From assembly GCA_902762335.1 (NCBI GenBank), contig CACWNZ010000054.1:1-7594 (forward strand): 7,594 nt of DNA, in the 5' to 3' direction. A model generated the notes under the pieces. That model did no database searches. It was not told the DNA's origin and saw nothing but the letters and a program-made list of their open reading frames with translations. The translations under genes and the position numbers were made by a program. Origin of the DNA: an uncultured Ruminococcus sp. Lineage in GTDB: Bacteria > Bacillota > Clostridia > Oscillospirales > Acutalibacteraceae. Below, in pieces: positions 1-5,864 of this stretch (position 1 is its first letter; every line of letters begins with the position of its first letter).

Positions 1-277
1 TGTTATCCGTCATATAAGCGGTCGCCAGACGATAAAGATATTTCTTTGTATCCATCAACGGATTAGGCTTGTACTGAAGCACTCGCCCCAGTGCCGGAGC
101 CGCATTGCCGATAACCTCCGGCTTGAGCTTTGAACAGTGAGTAGCAAAGCAGTGGATAGCCGCCCTTGTCAGCTCCATTTCGTATATGCCGCCGGCATAG
201 GTGCTATATACAGGCTGATAACTCGACAGCACCGCAAAATAGCCGTCAAGCGCCTTCTTGATGTCCTTATTCCTCAT
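1..277 (-). CDS. Phage portal protein, HK97 type (N-terminal 92 codons, cut by window edge)
   Basis: The portal protein forms the dodecameric ring at the capsid vertex through which the terminase pumps DNA and to which the tail connector attaches. Reading from the ATG at 277, the fragment begins MRNKDIKKALDGYF and contains MELTRAAIHCFATHCSKLKP, then a stretch with VLQYKPNPLMDTKKYLYRLA. The pattern 'all-helical segment, A-x-H-xSKLKP, then L-x-x-KPNP' is typical of the N-terminus of HK97-family portals in Firmicute siphophages. The frame is open to position 1, so the rest lies outside the window. The ATG overlaps the last codons of the large terminase by 11 nt, with AGGAG about 12 nt upstream inside that gene, so translation is probably coupled. 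Position directly after the large terminase is the conserved location. The family call is from recognition of the pattern and from context. Confidence 0.85.
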   Translation of the reverse strand, partial: MRNKDIKKALDGYFAVLSSYQPVYSTYAGGIYEMELTRAAIHCFATHCSKLKPEVIGNAAPALGRVLQYKPNPLMDTKKYLYRLATAYMTDN

Positions 278-1949
278 CTGCTTCTTCAACTCCTGTGTTC
301 ATCTGAATGTAATTGTCCTTTTTGTTTTGCAGTACAACATAAGCGCACAAAAGACTTATGCTGCCGTCAATTCTTTGTGTCCTGTCAAGCCCCTTGACGG
401 GCTGAATGTTGCCGTTAATGTCCTGCTTTATCTGTGTATTGTAAAAACACCATTTATCTATCGGATTGTCATTGTAAATGATCTTGTGCGCCTGGAAATC
501 GGCTTTCATGTCCTTCATTGGCTGACTAAGGGTGAAGCTTCCCTGACGTATCGGTATCATGGATTTTTCCCCGAACTGTGCCTTGAAGTCTCGGAGCAGG
601 CTGTCGTCAATATGCCACGGATCATAGCCTATCCACAGCGGATACAGATCCTCTTCGTCACGCAGCTCCAGGAACCATTCAAGAAACACACGCTTGTCAA
701 CCTTGTTCCCGGGGACGGTCCTCATCAGGCCTCTTTCTATCCACAGATCGTAGGGCACCTTGTCACGCCCCTCCGCGCTGCCGTTTTTTTCCTGCTCGTC
801 AATTACCCTCTGCGGAATCCAGTACATGGATTTTACGTAGATATGATCGTCACCCGGACGCATACAAACCGCCTTTGCGCTGTTAAGGTCAATGCTGTCG
901 GCGGCATCGAAGCCCCCGATGCAGTAATCAAAGTCGTCGGTGTTCCACGTTTCGGTATTTACAATATCCTCCCATTTGAGCCATGCCGTAACGGAGGTCT
1001 GCGGAATGTTGAAATCCTTGACAAAAACGGTACGCTTGAAGCTGTCGTCGTCCTTTGCTTTCTGCACAAACTGACGCAGCATATCAATTTTCTTTATCGT
1101 ACCAAGTCCGGGATTGGCTTTGATCCAGCAGCTCTCATCTGTCCATTCCTCCGGCTTGTCCAGCTCGTAAATAAACGGAAGAAAATGCTCGTTCTTTGCC
1201 TTGCCGGTGAGTATCTTTGAGGCATATTCATACTGACTGTCAAAGATGCCTCCGCGCACAAAACCGTTCGTGGTTATCGTAAAAAGTAGAGGCTGTGCCC
1301 TTGCACTCATGCCCTGAATAGCAAGGTCATAAGTATCACGGTTTGTAATGGCTGCCAGCTCGTCCACAACGGCGCAGTGAACGTCAAGGCCGTCAAGGTG
1401 CTTTGTGTCGCTTGAAAGCGTCATTATGTAGCCCATATTGTCGGTACAGTAAAGGTCTTTTTTGCGCTTGCGGATATGCTTTGACAGTACCGGACTTTGC
1501 AGGATCATTCTCTGACAGGCGTTAAATCCAAGCTCCGCCTGGTCTCTTGCCGTTGCAAGGTTATAAACCTGCGGAGCGCCCTCTCCATCGGCTAAAAGCA
1601 TGAAGTTTTCAAGTCCGGCAAGCTCTGTTGTTTTTCCGTTTTTTCGACCTTCGACTATCAAACATTCGTTATACTGCCGCAGATTGTCATCATCAACAAA
1701 GCCGAAAAGCGCCTGTAATCTTGCCTTCTGGAACAGCTCCAGTTTCAGCGGAACACCTATTTTCCCAGTCGGCTGCCGGCAGAACAGCTCTATGAACTCT
1801 ATCGGAGCATTAGCAAAACGCTCATCAAAATGATATTTCTCAGGCTTGGTATAGCGTGTTAACAGCAGGTCAGAAATAAGCTTCATTTTCTCACAGGCGA
1901 CTATCCTACCGTCAATGATAGATGTGAAATATTCCTCAAACGGCGTCAT
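267..1949 (-). CDS. terL: Phage terminase large subunit, HK97-like (ATPase plus nuclease)
   Basis: This 560-residue motor packages phage DNA into the prohead and cuts the concatemer. The N-terminal ATPase domain shows a Walker A motif GRKNGKTT (residues 101-108) and a Walker B motif AVVDELAA with D196/E197. The coupling motif TITTNG follows at about 224-229. The C-terminal RNase H-like nuclease domain has candidate metal-binding acidic residues at D348 (in GGFDAADSIDLN), D443 (in GYDPWHID) and D528 (in RIDGSISLL). The length and motif order match full-length HK97-type large terminases, so the gene looks intact. Its ATG overlaps the stop of the upstream small-terminase-like gene as ATGA, and its own end overlaps the portal start, which suggests coupled translation of a packaging operon. 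The type of terminase supports packaging from a cos site rather than headful packaging, which fits the adjacent HNH gene. Confidence 0.96.
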   Translation of the reverse strand: MTPFEEYFTSIIDGRIVACEKMKLISDLLLTRYTKPEKYHFDERFANAPIEFIELFCRQPTGKIGVPLKLELFQKARLQALFGFVDDDNLRQYNECLIVEGRKNGKTTELAGLENFMLLADGEGAPQVYNLATARDQAELGFNACQRMILQSPVLSKHIRKRKKDLYCTDNMGYIMTLSSDTKHLDGLDVHCAVVDELAAITNRDTYDLAIQGMSARAQPLLFTITTNGFVRGGIFDSQYEYASKILTGKAKNEHFLPFIYELDKPEEWTDESCWIKANPGLGTIKKIDMLRQFVQKAKDDDSFKRTVFVKDFNIPQTSVTAWLKWEDIVNTETWNTDDFDYCIGGFDAADSIDLNSAKAVCMRPGDDHIYVKSMYWIPQRVIDEQEKNGSAEGRDKVPYDLWIERGLMRTVPGNKVDKRVFLEWFLELRDEEDLYPLWIGYDPWHIDDSLLRDFKAQFGEKSMIPIRQGSFTLSQPMKDMKADFQAHKIIYNDNPIDKWCFYNTQIKQDINGNIQPVKGLDRTQRIDGSISLLCAYVVLQNKKDNYIQMNTGVEEADEE

Positions 1950-2272
1950 ACTCTGTTCCTTTCCCTGAACTGCGTAAGCTCGTCACCCTTGACCTTCTCG
2001 GCAGGAAGATTGTCGGTTATCTGCCGCATGAGCATGGCGTAGTTTTTGATGAGCTGATTATATGTGTCGCCCTCGCTGGATTTTTTAAGTCCCTTCTGGT
2101 TCTGTCCGTTCTGGTATTCTTCGACCCAACCTTTTTCTTTTATCGTCTCCTGAAGCTTCAAGAGTTCCTCATGAATAAATTCTGCCTTCTTAACAAGATT
2201 TGTAAGCAGCTCCTTCTTTGCTCCTTCAGACATGGCGCTTACCGCCTTCTTTGTTTTTGCAAATCCGCTCAT
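1946..2272 (-). CDS. Small terminase-like protein (putative DNA-recognition subunit)
   Basis: This is a 108-residue, highly charged and mainly helical protein. Residues 8-48 are rich in K and E with leucine spacing that could form a helical hairpin or coiled coil. The central stretch WVEEYQNGQNQKG (49-61) followed by YNQLIKNYAMLMRQITDNLP (71-90) is a pattern seen in small proteins that precede the large terminase in many Firmicute phages, some annotated as P27-like small terminase and others as hypothetical. Known role of that position: binding cos and loading the large subunit. A GAGGTGAT ribosome binding site (2288-2281) sits 8 nt before the ATG. Its stop overlaps the large-terminase start by 4 nt. 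No catalytic motif is visible. The role is inferred mainly from its place between the candidate cos site and the large terminase. Confidence 0.7.
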   Translation of the reverse strand: MSGFAKTKKAVSAMSEGAKKELLTNLVKKAEFIHEELLKLQETIKEKGWVEEYQNGQNQKGLKKSSEGDTYNQLIKNYAMLMRQITDNLPAEKVKGDELTQFRERNRV

Positions 2273-2408
2273 TTAAACTTATCACCTCACTATTCCGGAA
2301 AAGACCTGTCTACACCCCCTTAATAACTTCATGGAGAGGCATGTATATCTATGCCCTTCCGGTGTTCTGATATACCCCTACCTTTACCGACCGGGGGGGG
2401 CGGGTCGG
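2273..2408 (-). other. Candidate cos region between the HNH and terminase genes
   Basis: This 136-base non-coding stretch lies where HK97-like cos phages carry their cohesive-end site. Next to the HNH stop is a perfect 7-bp inverted repeat ACCGACC (2386-2392) / GGTCGGT (2403-2409), separated by ten bases made of eight Gs and CG. The right arm runs into the HNH stop codon. Read on the minus strand, short G-rich motifs follow (GGTAGGGGTATAT, GGAAGGGCATAGATATAC, TAAGGGGGTGTAGACAG) that could be terminase binding sites. The 8-bp palindrome TTCCGGAA lies at 2293-2300. The cleavage position cannot be read from sequence alone. Confidence 0.5.
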
Positions 2409-2409
2409 T
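2386..2409. repeat. 7-bp inverted repeat flanking a G8 tract (putative cos core)
   Basis: ACCGACC at 2386-2392 is the exact reverse complement of GGTCGGT at 2403-2409. The ten-base centre is eight consecutive Gs (2393-2400) followed by CG. Dyad symmetry around a GC-only centre is what is expected of a nicking site that yields short GC-rich single-stranded ends. No T tract follows on either strand, so an intrinsic terminator is less likely. Confidence 0.6.
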
Positions 2410-2738
2410 CAGAGCGGTGTCACCGGATCGCCGCTCGGGTCAAATACAAGCCTTCGAGTGTTGTCCTGCCTGTTCTTTTTTCTTCCGTCATAGAAGTGCC
2501 CCTCAAATCTGTCGTGACATTCCTTGCAGACATACATCAGATTGTTATGGTTCAGCGCTATTTCAGGCTTGTTTATATTGCTGCTGTCAAGTTTTATTTT
2601 GTGGTGAACAATATGGCCCGTGCGCTCCCTGCATACTTCGCACAGACCGCCGTCCTCGTTTATCCTCTCGGCGATGAACGAACTGCGGCAGCGTCTCCAT
2701 TTTTTGGAATTGTAAAACTGTTTTGCAAATTCTTTCAT
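2409..2738 (-). CDS. HNH endonuclease, packaging-associated
   Basis: This is a 109-residue nuclease of the HNH family. Two CxxC pairs, C33/C36 and C71/C74, probably hold a structural zinc. Between them HIVHHK supplies the first catalytic histidines (H45/H46), an asparagine-rich segment (N63-N66) gives the N, and CKECHDRFEGH gives the final H (H75, with H81 nearby). In HK97-like phages such HNH proteins work with the terminase in specific cos cleavage and DNA packaging. That role is known for the family and inferred here from its position just upstream of the candidate cos and the terminase genes. The ATG is preceded by AGGTGA with a short spacer of about 4-5 nt. The C-terminus (PSGDPVTPL) runs directly into the inverted repeat of the candidate cos. 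Length is normal for the family and the gene looks intact. Confidence 0.93.
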   Translation of the reverse strand: MKEFAKQFYNSKKWRRCRSSFIAERINEDGGLCEVCRERTGHIVHHKIKLDSSNINKPEIALNHNNLMYVCKECHDRFEGHFYDGRKKNRQDNTRRLVFDPSGDPVTPL

Positions 2739-2750
2739 AGTTCACCTGCA

Positions 2751-2790
2751 GCACAAAAGCCGCCCTGCTGATGACAGAACGGCTTTGTGC
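2751..2790 (-). other. Long hairpin between the tRNA and the HNH gene
   Basis: Read on the minus strand, GCACAAAGCCGTTCTG pairs with CAGGGCGGCTTTTGTGC around a 7-nt loop (2768-2774), with one bulged base and two G-U pairs. This gives a stem of about 16 bp. No T tract follows on either strand, so it does not look like a standard intrinsic terminator. Its place just after the tRNA 3' end and just before the HNH ribosome binding site suggests a processing or stabilising element, or a leaky terminator. Confidence 0.55.
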
Positions 2791-2829
2791 ATAGAAAGGA
2801 AGATAATTCACCCAAGAGTGCGGTGTAAC

Positions 2830-2901
2830 TTGCAGAGGACGGACTCGAACCGCCAGCCTCAAGGTTATGAGCCTTGCGAGCTCCCATTGCTCTACTCTGC
2901 C
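2830..2901 (-). tRNA. tRNA-CAT (Met), with initiator tRNA(fMet)-like features
   Basis: The 72-nt sequence folds into a full cloverleaf. The D stem is GAGC/GCTC with a 7-nt loop containing GG. The anticodon stem CAAGG/CCTTG closes the loop CTCATAA (anticodon CAT). The variable loop is AGGCT, and the T stem GGCGG/CCGTC closes TTCGAGT. The acceptor has six good pairs (GCAGAG/CTCTGC), but position 1 (G) faces A72 and cannot pair. A73 follows and no CCA is encoded. The unpaired 1-72 position, A72-A73, the A11-T24 pair in the D stem and the CTCATAA loop are initiator-type features. Against this, the anticodon stem has A29-T41 where initiators have a third G-C pair. It lies in the same direction as the late genes, about 75 nt after the proposed late promoter, so it would be cut out of the late transcript. 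Tilde alternatives are elongator Met or tRNA-Ile2. Confidence 0.9.
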
Positions 2902-2903
2902 AT

Positions 2904-2976
2904 GGTGTGAGACATCGTCGGCGGAGAGGAAAGACCTCTCGGAGAAAAGCCCTTCCGTGCTTCCGCCCTATCTCAC
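2904..2976 (-). other. Structured leader between the late promoter and the tRNA
   Basis: No coding sequence is convincing here. Two overlapping pairings are visible: GGCGGA (2920-2925) with TCCGCC (2962-2967), and an inner hairpin GAGAGG (2924-2929) / CCTCTC (2935-2940) with a 5-nt loop. They share two bases. The leader may fold ahead of the tRNA and help 5' processing. A regulatory role is only a guess. Confidence 0.3.
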
Positions 2977-2982
2977 AGTACC

Positions 2983-3015
2983 ATTTTACCACCCTTGAAA
3001 CGGACAAAACGGACA
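2983..3015 (-). promoter_or_regulatory. Candidate late promoter with tandem TGTCCGTTT activator site
   Basis: On the minus strand, two perfect tandem copies of the 9-mer TGTCCGTTT (3015-3007 and 3006-2998) are followed by a TAAAAT box (2988-2983). The repeats cover about -45 to -28 relative to the predicted start near 2976. No hexamer resembling TTGACA lies 16-18 nt from the -10 box, so a bound activator probably replaces the -35 contact. The site begins 3 nt after the stop of the sigma-like regulator gene and points at the tRNA and packaging genes, as expected for a late promoter switched on by that regulator. Confidence 0.55.
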
Positions 3016-3018
3016 TGT

Positions 3019-3378
3019 TTACCAGGAATATCTGATACACTGTTTTCTTATTCCGTCGCCCGTATTATTACCGCCTACCTCCTGCGCAATGCGCGTCCAG
3101 CTCCAGCCCTTGACGAGCTTGCAGTGAATGAGGGTCTTTATGTATTCATCGGGAATTGACTTGATCCCCTCTGTAAGCTGCTCGTAAAGAGCGTTGAGCT
3201 TCTCCTCCTCGGTGATGATCTGTCCGACCCGCAGCCCCACACGGTCAGACACAGCGCAGCCCTGCGGCATGTTATCGGCAGGAGATGAGATCCGCAGCGC
3301 CTGATCTCTGGCTGCGGCGACCTTAAGCTTCTGGGTGTCTGTTCTCTTTTTGATGTTCTTCAGCTCGTAGTAGTTCAA
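3019..3378 (-). CDS. Sigma-70 region 4-like phage late transcription regulator (ArpU/RinA/DUF1492-like)
   Basis: This is a 119-residue protein. The N-terminal part (1-60) is charged and helical with no clear motif. A second helical segment IKSIPDEYIKTLIHCKLVKG leads into a C-terminal helix-turn-helix, GWSWTRIAQEVGG then TGDGIRKQCIRY (91-117). The 'W-x-x-IA-x-x-x-G ... IRK-x-x-x-RY' arrangement is that of sigma-region-4-like regulators found at the end of phage early operons (ArpU, RinA and DUF1492 groups), some of which activate late genes. I cannot assign it to one of these families. The start is TTG at 3378, preceded by AGGAGAG (3393-3387) with 8 nt spacing. No better ATG lies nearby. Position between the replication genes and the packaging genes, with tandem 9-bp repeats right after its stop, supports a late-activator role. 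Confidence 0.75.
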   Translation of the reverse strand: MNYYELKNIKKRTDTQKLKVAAARDQALRISSPADNMPQGCAVSDRVGLRVGQIITEEEKLNALYEQLTEGIKSIPDEYIKTLIHCKLVKGWSWTRIAQEVGGNNTGDGIRKQCIRYSW

Positions 3379-3410
3379 TGGCTTTTCTCTCCTATTTATC
3401 CGTTTTTGTA

Positions 3411-3439
3411 TGACGGGTTATGACGGGTTTGACGGGTTA
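3411..3439 (+). repeat. Three direct TGACGGGTTW repeats (left iteron block)
   Basis: Copies TGACGGGTTA (3411-3420), TGACGGGTTT (3421-3430) and TGACGGGTTA (3430-3439, sharing one T) are head to tail with 9-10 bp spacing, about one helical turn. The first two copies together form a perfect 20-bp inverted match to the right block at 3504-3523. Confidence 0.9.
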
Positions 3440-3452
3440 TAAAAGACTTTTA

Positions 3453-3481
3453 TATATTTTATATATATATACCCTTTTCAA
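3453..3481 (-). promoter_or_regulatory. Possible weak promoter for the sigma-like regulator gene
   Basis: On the minus strand TTGAAA (3481-3476) lies 17 nt from AATATA (3458-3453). It lies inside the AT-rich core between the inverted repeat blocks, where many such matches arise by chance, so support is weak. If real, repeat-binding proteins would control it. Confidence 0.2.
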
Positions 3482-3503
3482 ATTTTTACATGAAGGTATA
3501 TAT

Positions 3504-3523
3504 AAACCCGTCATAACCCGTCA
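3504..3523 (-). repeat. Two inverted TGACGGGTTW repeats (right iteron block)
   Basis: AAACCCGTCA (3504-3513) and TAACCCGTCA (3514-3523) are two tandem units on the minus strand. Their 20 bases are the exact reverse complement of 3411-3430. The block abuts the primase stop codon at 3524-3526 without a gap. Confidence 0.9.
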
Positions 3524-5863
3524 TTATTCTTTTATAGAAATATTAATCGGTCTGTACTCATCACTAAAATCTAATCCGGAATAGTACCATCCACCTGTCA
3601 TTTTTTTCTTTTCAAACTTCTTTGTTATTTCAACGCCAAACTTTGTGTTGGTGAGCTTGTACTCTCCGTTGCTCTCGCACCACCGTGAGTAGACGTCGTA
3701 CAGCTCCTTAGCCTTCACGCAGCGGCAGGGAGAGAAAAGTGTGCACTCATCAAGGAACCGTGAGATAACGTCCATTTCGGTACGGTAGGCGTCAATGGCG
3801 TTTATCACTGCGGCAGGCTTCTTCAAGCCTTCACGGTTGTAAGCGTCAAGTCCACGCAGACACCAGGCAAGAATCCCCTCAGCCTCCTGCATAAGCTTAT
3901 CCTTGAGCTTGCGGTCAATGCGCTCCTCGGGTATCTGCACCGTGAAGGGTATGAGATGTATTCGCCGCCATATACCCGTGTCGGTACCCCTTATCATCGG
4001 TTTATGGTTAGTCGCCATCCAGAGCTTGAACTCCGGACGGAACTCAAACTCATCTCCGTAAAGCTTGCGGGCTGTTATCATATCATCGCCGGTGATCTGT
4101 TTAAGCAGCCCTTCATTCAGGCGCATTCCTTCGTTAGGTTCTACACTGGTCACGAAGCGCGCGCCCTTTAATCGTGCAATATCGCTGTTGGCGGCACTGC
4201 TTGCGTTGCGCACCATAAGCGTTTCCGGCTGTATGTTTGAAGCGTAGTCGCCGGCAATGCAGCGGATCACATCAAGGAAGGTCGTCTTTCCGTTGCGTCC
4301 CGTACCGTAGCAGAAAAACGCACACTGCTCATCCGTAAAGCCCGAAAGACTGTAGCCTGCCGCCTTCTGCACGTAGTGTATAAGCTCCCGGTCGCCGCCC
4401 ATAATATCATTAATAAACTTTTCCCACTGCGGACACTGCGCATCCGGAGAATACTTCGCGCCTGCCGCCTTGGTAAAGAACGCCTTCGGATCATTCGGCG
4501 TTACCTCAAAGCTTTGCAGGTCAACGATACCTGCCGGAGTATTCAGCTTTTCTCTGTGTCTGTCCAATGCACTGGGAGTTATTGCCGTATGGTGCTGTTC
4601 TTCCTTTTCAAGCGCTCTTTTGGCGTTGTTGGAACGGCATTTTTTAACATATTTATCAAATTGTTTCAGCATATCCGTACCGTTTTCGGCATCGTAATTT
4701 TCATAGTATGAACGTTCCTTTTTCATACTTTCGCTGCACATATCGATCAGCGTCCAGATAATTCCGGTTATGTCGGTACTCCACTTGCAGCCGTCATATA
4801 TCAGCCATTTTTTATCGTTGTAATTATAGCGTATTCTGTCGCCGAACATATCCTTCAGCCGCTGAGCGTTTCCGGTATCGTCCATTGTGTAGACCTTGAG
4901 CGGCTTCCCTGAGCCGGTAATACTTATGCTGTAATTGCTCTTGACCTGCATCTGCGGGTCGTAGACGTCGTTGCATCTGTTTATCGCATTGCTGACAGTT
5001 ATTTCTCCATAGGTAGAACCGCCCGTTTTTCTGTCCCACTTCTCACGCATCAGCCCGCTCCGTCTGAAAGCACTATCTATTCTTCCTGCGTCCTTACGGA
5101 ACCAGAACGCAAGCATAGAACACAGTGCCATATCCGCCTCGCTCTGACTGCCGTAGTGTCCCTGCCAGACGCCTGCATAAAGCTCCGAAAACAGCATACC
5201 GTTTCTGCTGTTTCGGGCAAGGTCAAGTATATCGTCATCGGGCATTGAAAGTGCCGGTTTTTTTACCGTACTCTGTGTATTGCTCGTTTTTACTTGCATA
5301 AACCTGTTGTGTACTGTTTCAGCCTCGTTGTCACGATATTGAACAGTTTTTGCATCGCCGAAAATATTACCCGTCACGGTGAAATATCGTCCCTGCTGGT
5401 ACATCTCCAGGTCAATGCCCTCGCCTAAAGCATCGGCTTTTTTGCGCTTCCAGTCACCGTGAGCCTTGCCCTTGTAGATAATGTGCAGACCTGTCCCGCT
5501 CGGAGAATACTCCGTGTAGCTGTCCATTTTCGTTACTATTTCAAGGGCTTTAGAGTGTATCTCACCGGTTTCGGTATCAATGCAGTGATCGATGTCAATG
5601 CCGCAGTAGGGCGGTGCAAGCACAAAGCCGATGCCGCTTACAGTACCGTTGTCCTGACCTACACGGCACTGCCTGCCCACAACGGATAACGCCTGCTCAA
5701 AGGTACCCCATGTTTGCGGGTCGGTGGAGCTTGCGCCGTAAAGCGTTTGCGGGTCAACGGGCTTTTTTGTTTTTTTGCCGTTTTTCCCTAAGGTTGCCAA
5801 AAAGCCTACCCATCGGGGCAGGCTTCTCAGTTCTTCAGGAACGGCGAAAAAATGCGCCCCCAT
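3524..5863 (-). CDS. Phage primase-helicase: AEP-type primase fused to SF3/D5-type helicase
   Basis: This is the main replication protein, 779 residues from the ATG at 5863. The N-terminal part shows three archaeo-eukaryotic primase motifs: GIDIDHC (D90, D92), SPSGTGLHII (S120-H127) and the GRYFTVTG motif (R159). The C-terminal half is an SF3 helicase: Walker A GTGRNGKTT (520-528, K526), Walker B-like SVEPNEG (E575, E578), sensor 1 WMATNHKP (N619) and arginines R633/R634 in GIWRRIHLI. A D5-type N-terminal region precedes the ATPase and a winged-helix-like region (about 705-765) ends the protein. It would unwind and prime phage DNA, probably at the adjacent iterons. Start choice: ATG 5863 follows the DUF669 stop by one base and gives a usual N-terminus (VPEELRSLPRW). 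Upstream in-frame options are ATG 5893 and TTG 5899. TTG 5899 has AGGGA about 9 nt ahead. Confidence 0.93.
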   Translation of the reverse strand: MGAHFFAVPEELRSLPRWVGFLATLGKNGKKTKKPVDPQTLYGASSTDPQTWGTFEQALSVVGRQCRVGQDNGTVSGIGFVLAPPYCGIDIDHCIDTETGEIHSKALEIVTKMDSYTEYSPSGTGLHIIYKGKAHGDWKRKKADALGEGIDLEMYQQGRYFTVTGNIFGDAKTVQYRDNEAETVHNRFMQVKTSNTQSTVKKPALSMPDDDILDLARNSRNGMLFSELYAGVWQGHYGSQSEADMALCSMLAFWFRKDAGRIDSAFRRSGLMREKWDRKTGGSTYGEITVSNAINRCNDVYDPQMQVKSNYSISITGSGKPLKVYTMDDTGNAQRLKDMFGDRIRYNYNDKKWLIYDGCKWSTDITGIIWTLIDMCSESMKKERSYYENYDAENGTDMLKQFDKYVKKCRSNNAKRALEKEEQHHTAITPSALDRHREKLNTPAGIVDLQSFEVTPNDPKAFFTKAAGAKYSPDAQCPQWEKFINDIMGGDRELIHYVQKAAGYSLSGFTDEQCAFFCYGTGRNGKTTFLDVIRCIAGDYASNIQPETLMVRNASSAANSDIARLKGARFVTSVEPNEGMRLNEGLLKQITGDDMITARKLYGDEFEFRPEFKLWMATNHKPMIRGTDTGIWRRIHLIPFTVQIPEERIDRKLKDKLMQEAEGILAWCLRGLDAYNREGLKKPAAVINAIDAYRTEMDVISRFLDECTLFSPCRCVKAKELYDVYSRWCESNGEYKLTNTKFGVEITKKFEKKKMTGGWYYSGLDFSDEYRPINISIKE

Positions 5864-5864
5864 A

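Larger units (their letters stand above)
3411..3523. other. Candidate phage replication origin (inverted iterons around an AT-rich core)
   Basis: This intergenic stretch fills the gap between the primase-helicase stop and the next gene. Five TGACGGGTTW units, three rightward and two leftward, flank a 64-base core (3440-3503) with only 10 G or C. The core holds alternating TA tracts and a second inverted repeat, TATATATACC (3464-3473) / GGTATATATA (3495-3504). Iterons plus a DNA-unwinding-like AT core beside the replicative primase-helicase is a standard origin layout. It could instead be an operator or attenuator for the regulator gene downstream. Confidence 0.55.

Noticed and set aside
258..1220. 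A 320-codon plus-strand open frame opposite the large terminase
   Set aside because: It is antisense to a motif-complete terminase gene, has no family resemblance, and its length is explained by third-position codon bias on the other strand.
2331..2771. Plus-strand open frames opposite the HNH gene and candidate cos
   Set aside because: They are antisense to a gene with full HNH motifs, and low-complexity PGGAG residues come from the G tract.
2751..2790. Intrinsic transcription terminator
   Set aside because: There is no run of T after the stem on either strand, and it lies between the proposed late promoter and the late genes.
2735..3040. Minus-strand open frame of 101 codons across the tRNA
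   Set aside because: It runs through the tRNA, the promoter repeats and the hairpin. The protein has no recognisable domain.
3411..3523. CRISPR array
   Set aside because: The repeats are only 10 bp, nearly contiguous, in both orientations, with no unique spacers of regular size.
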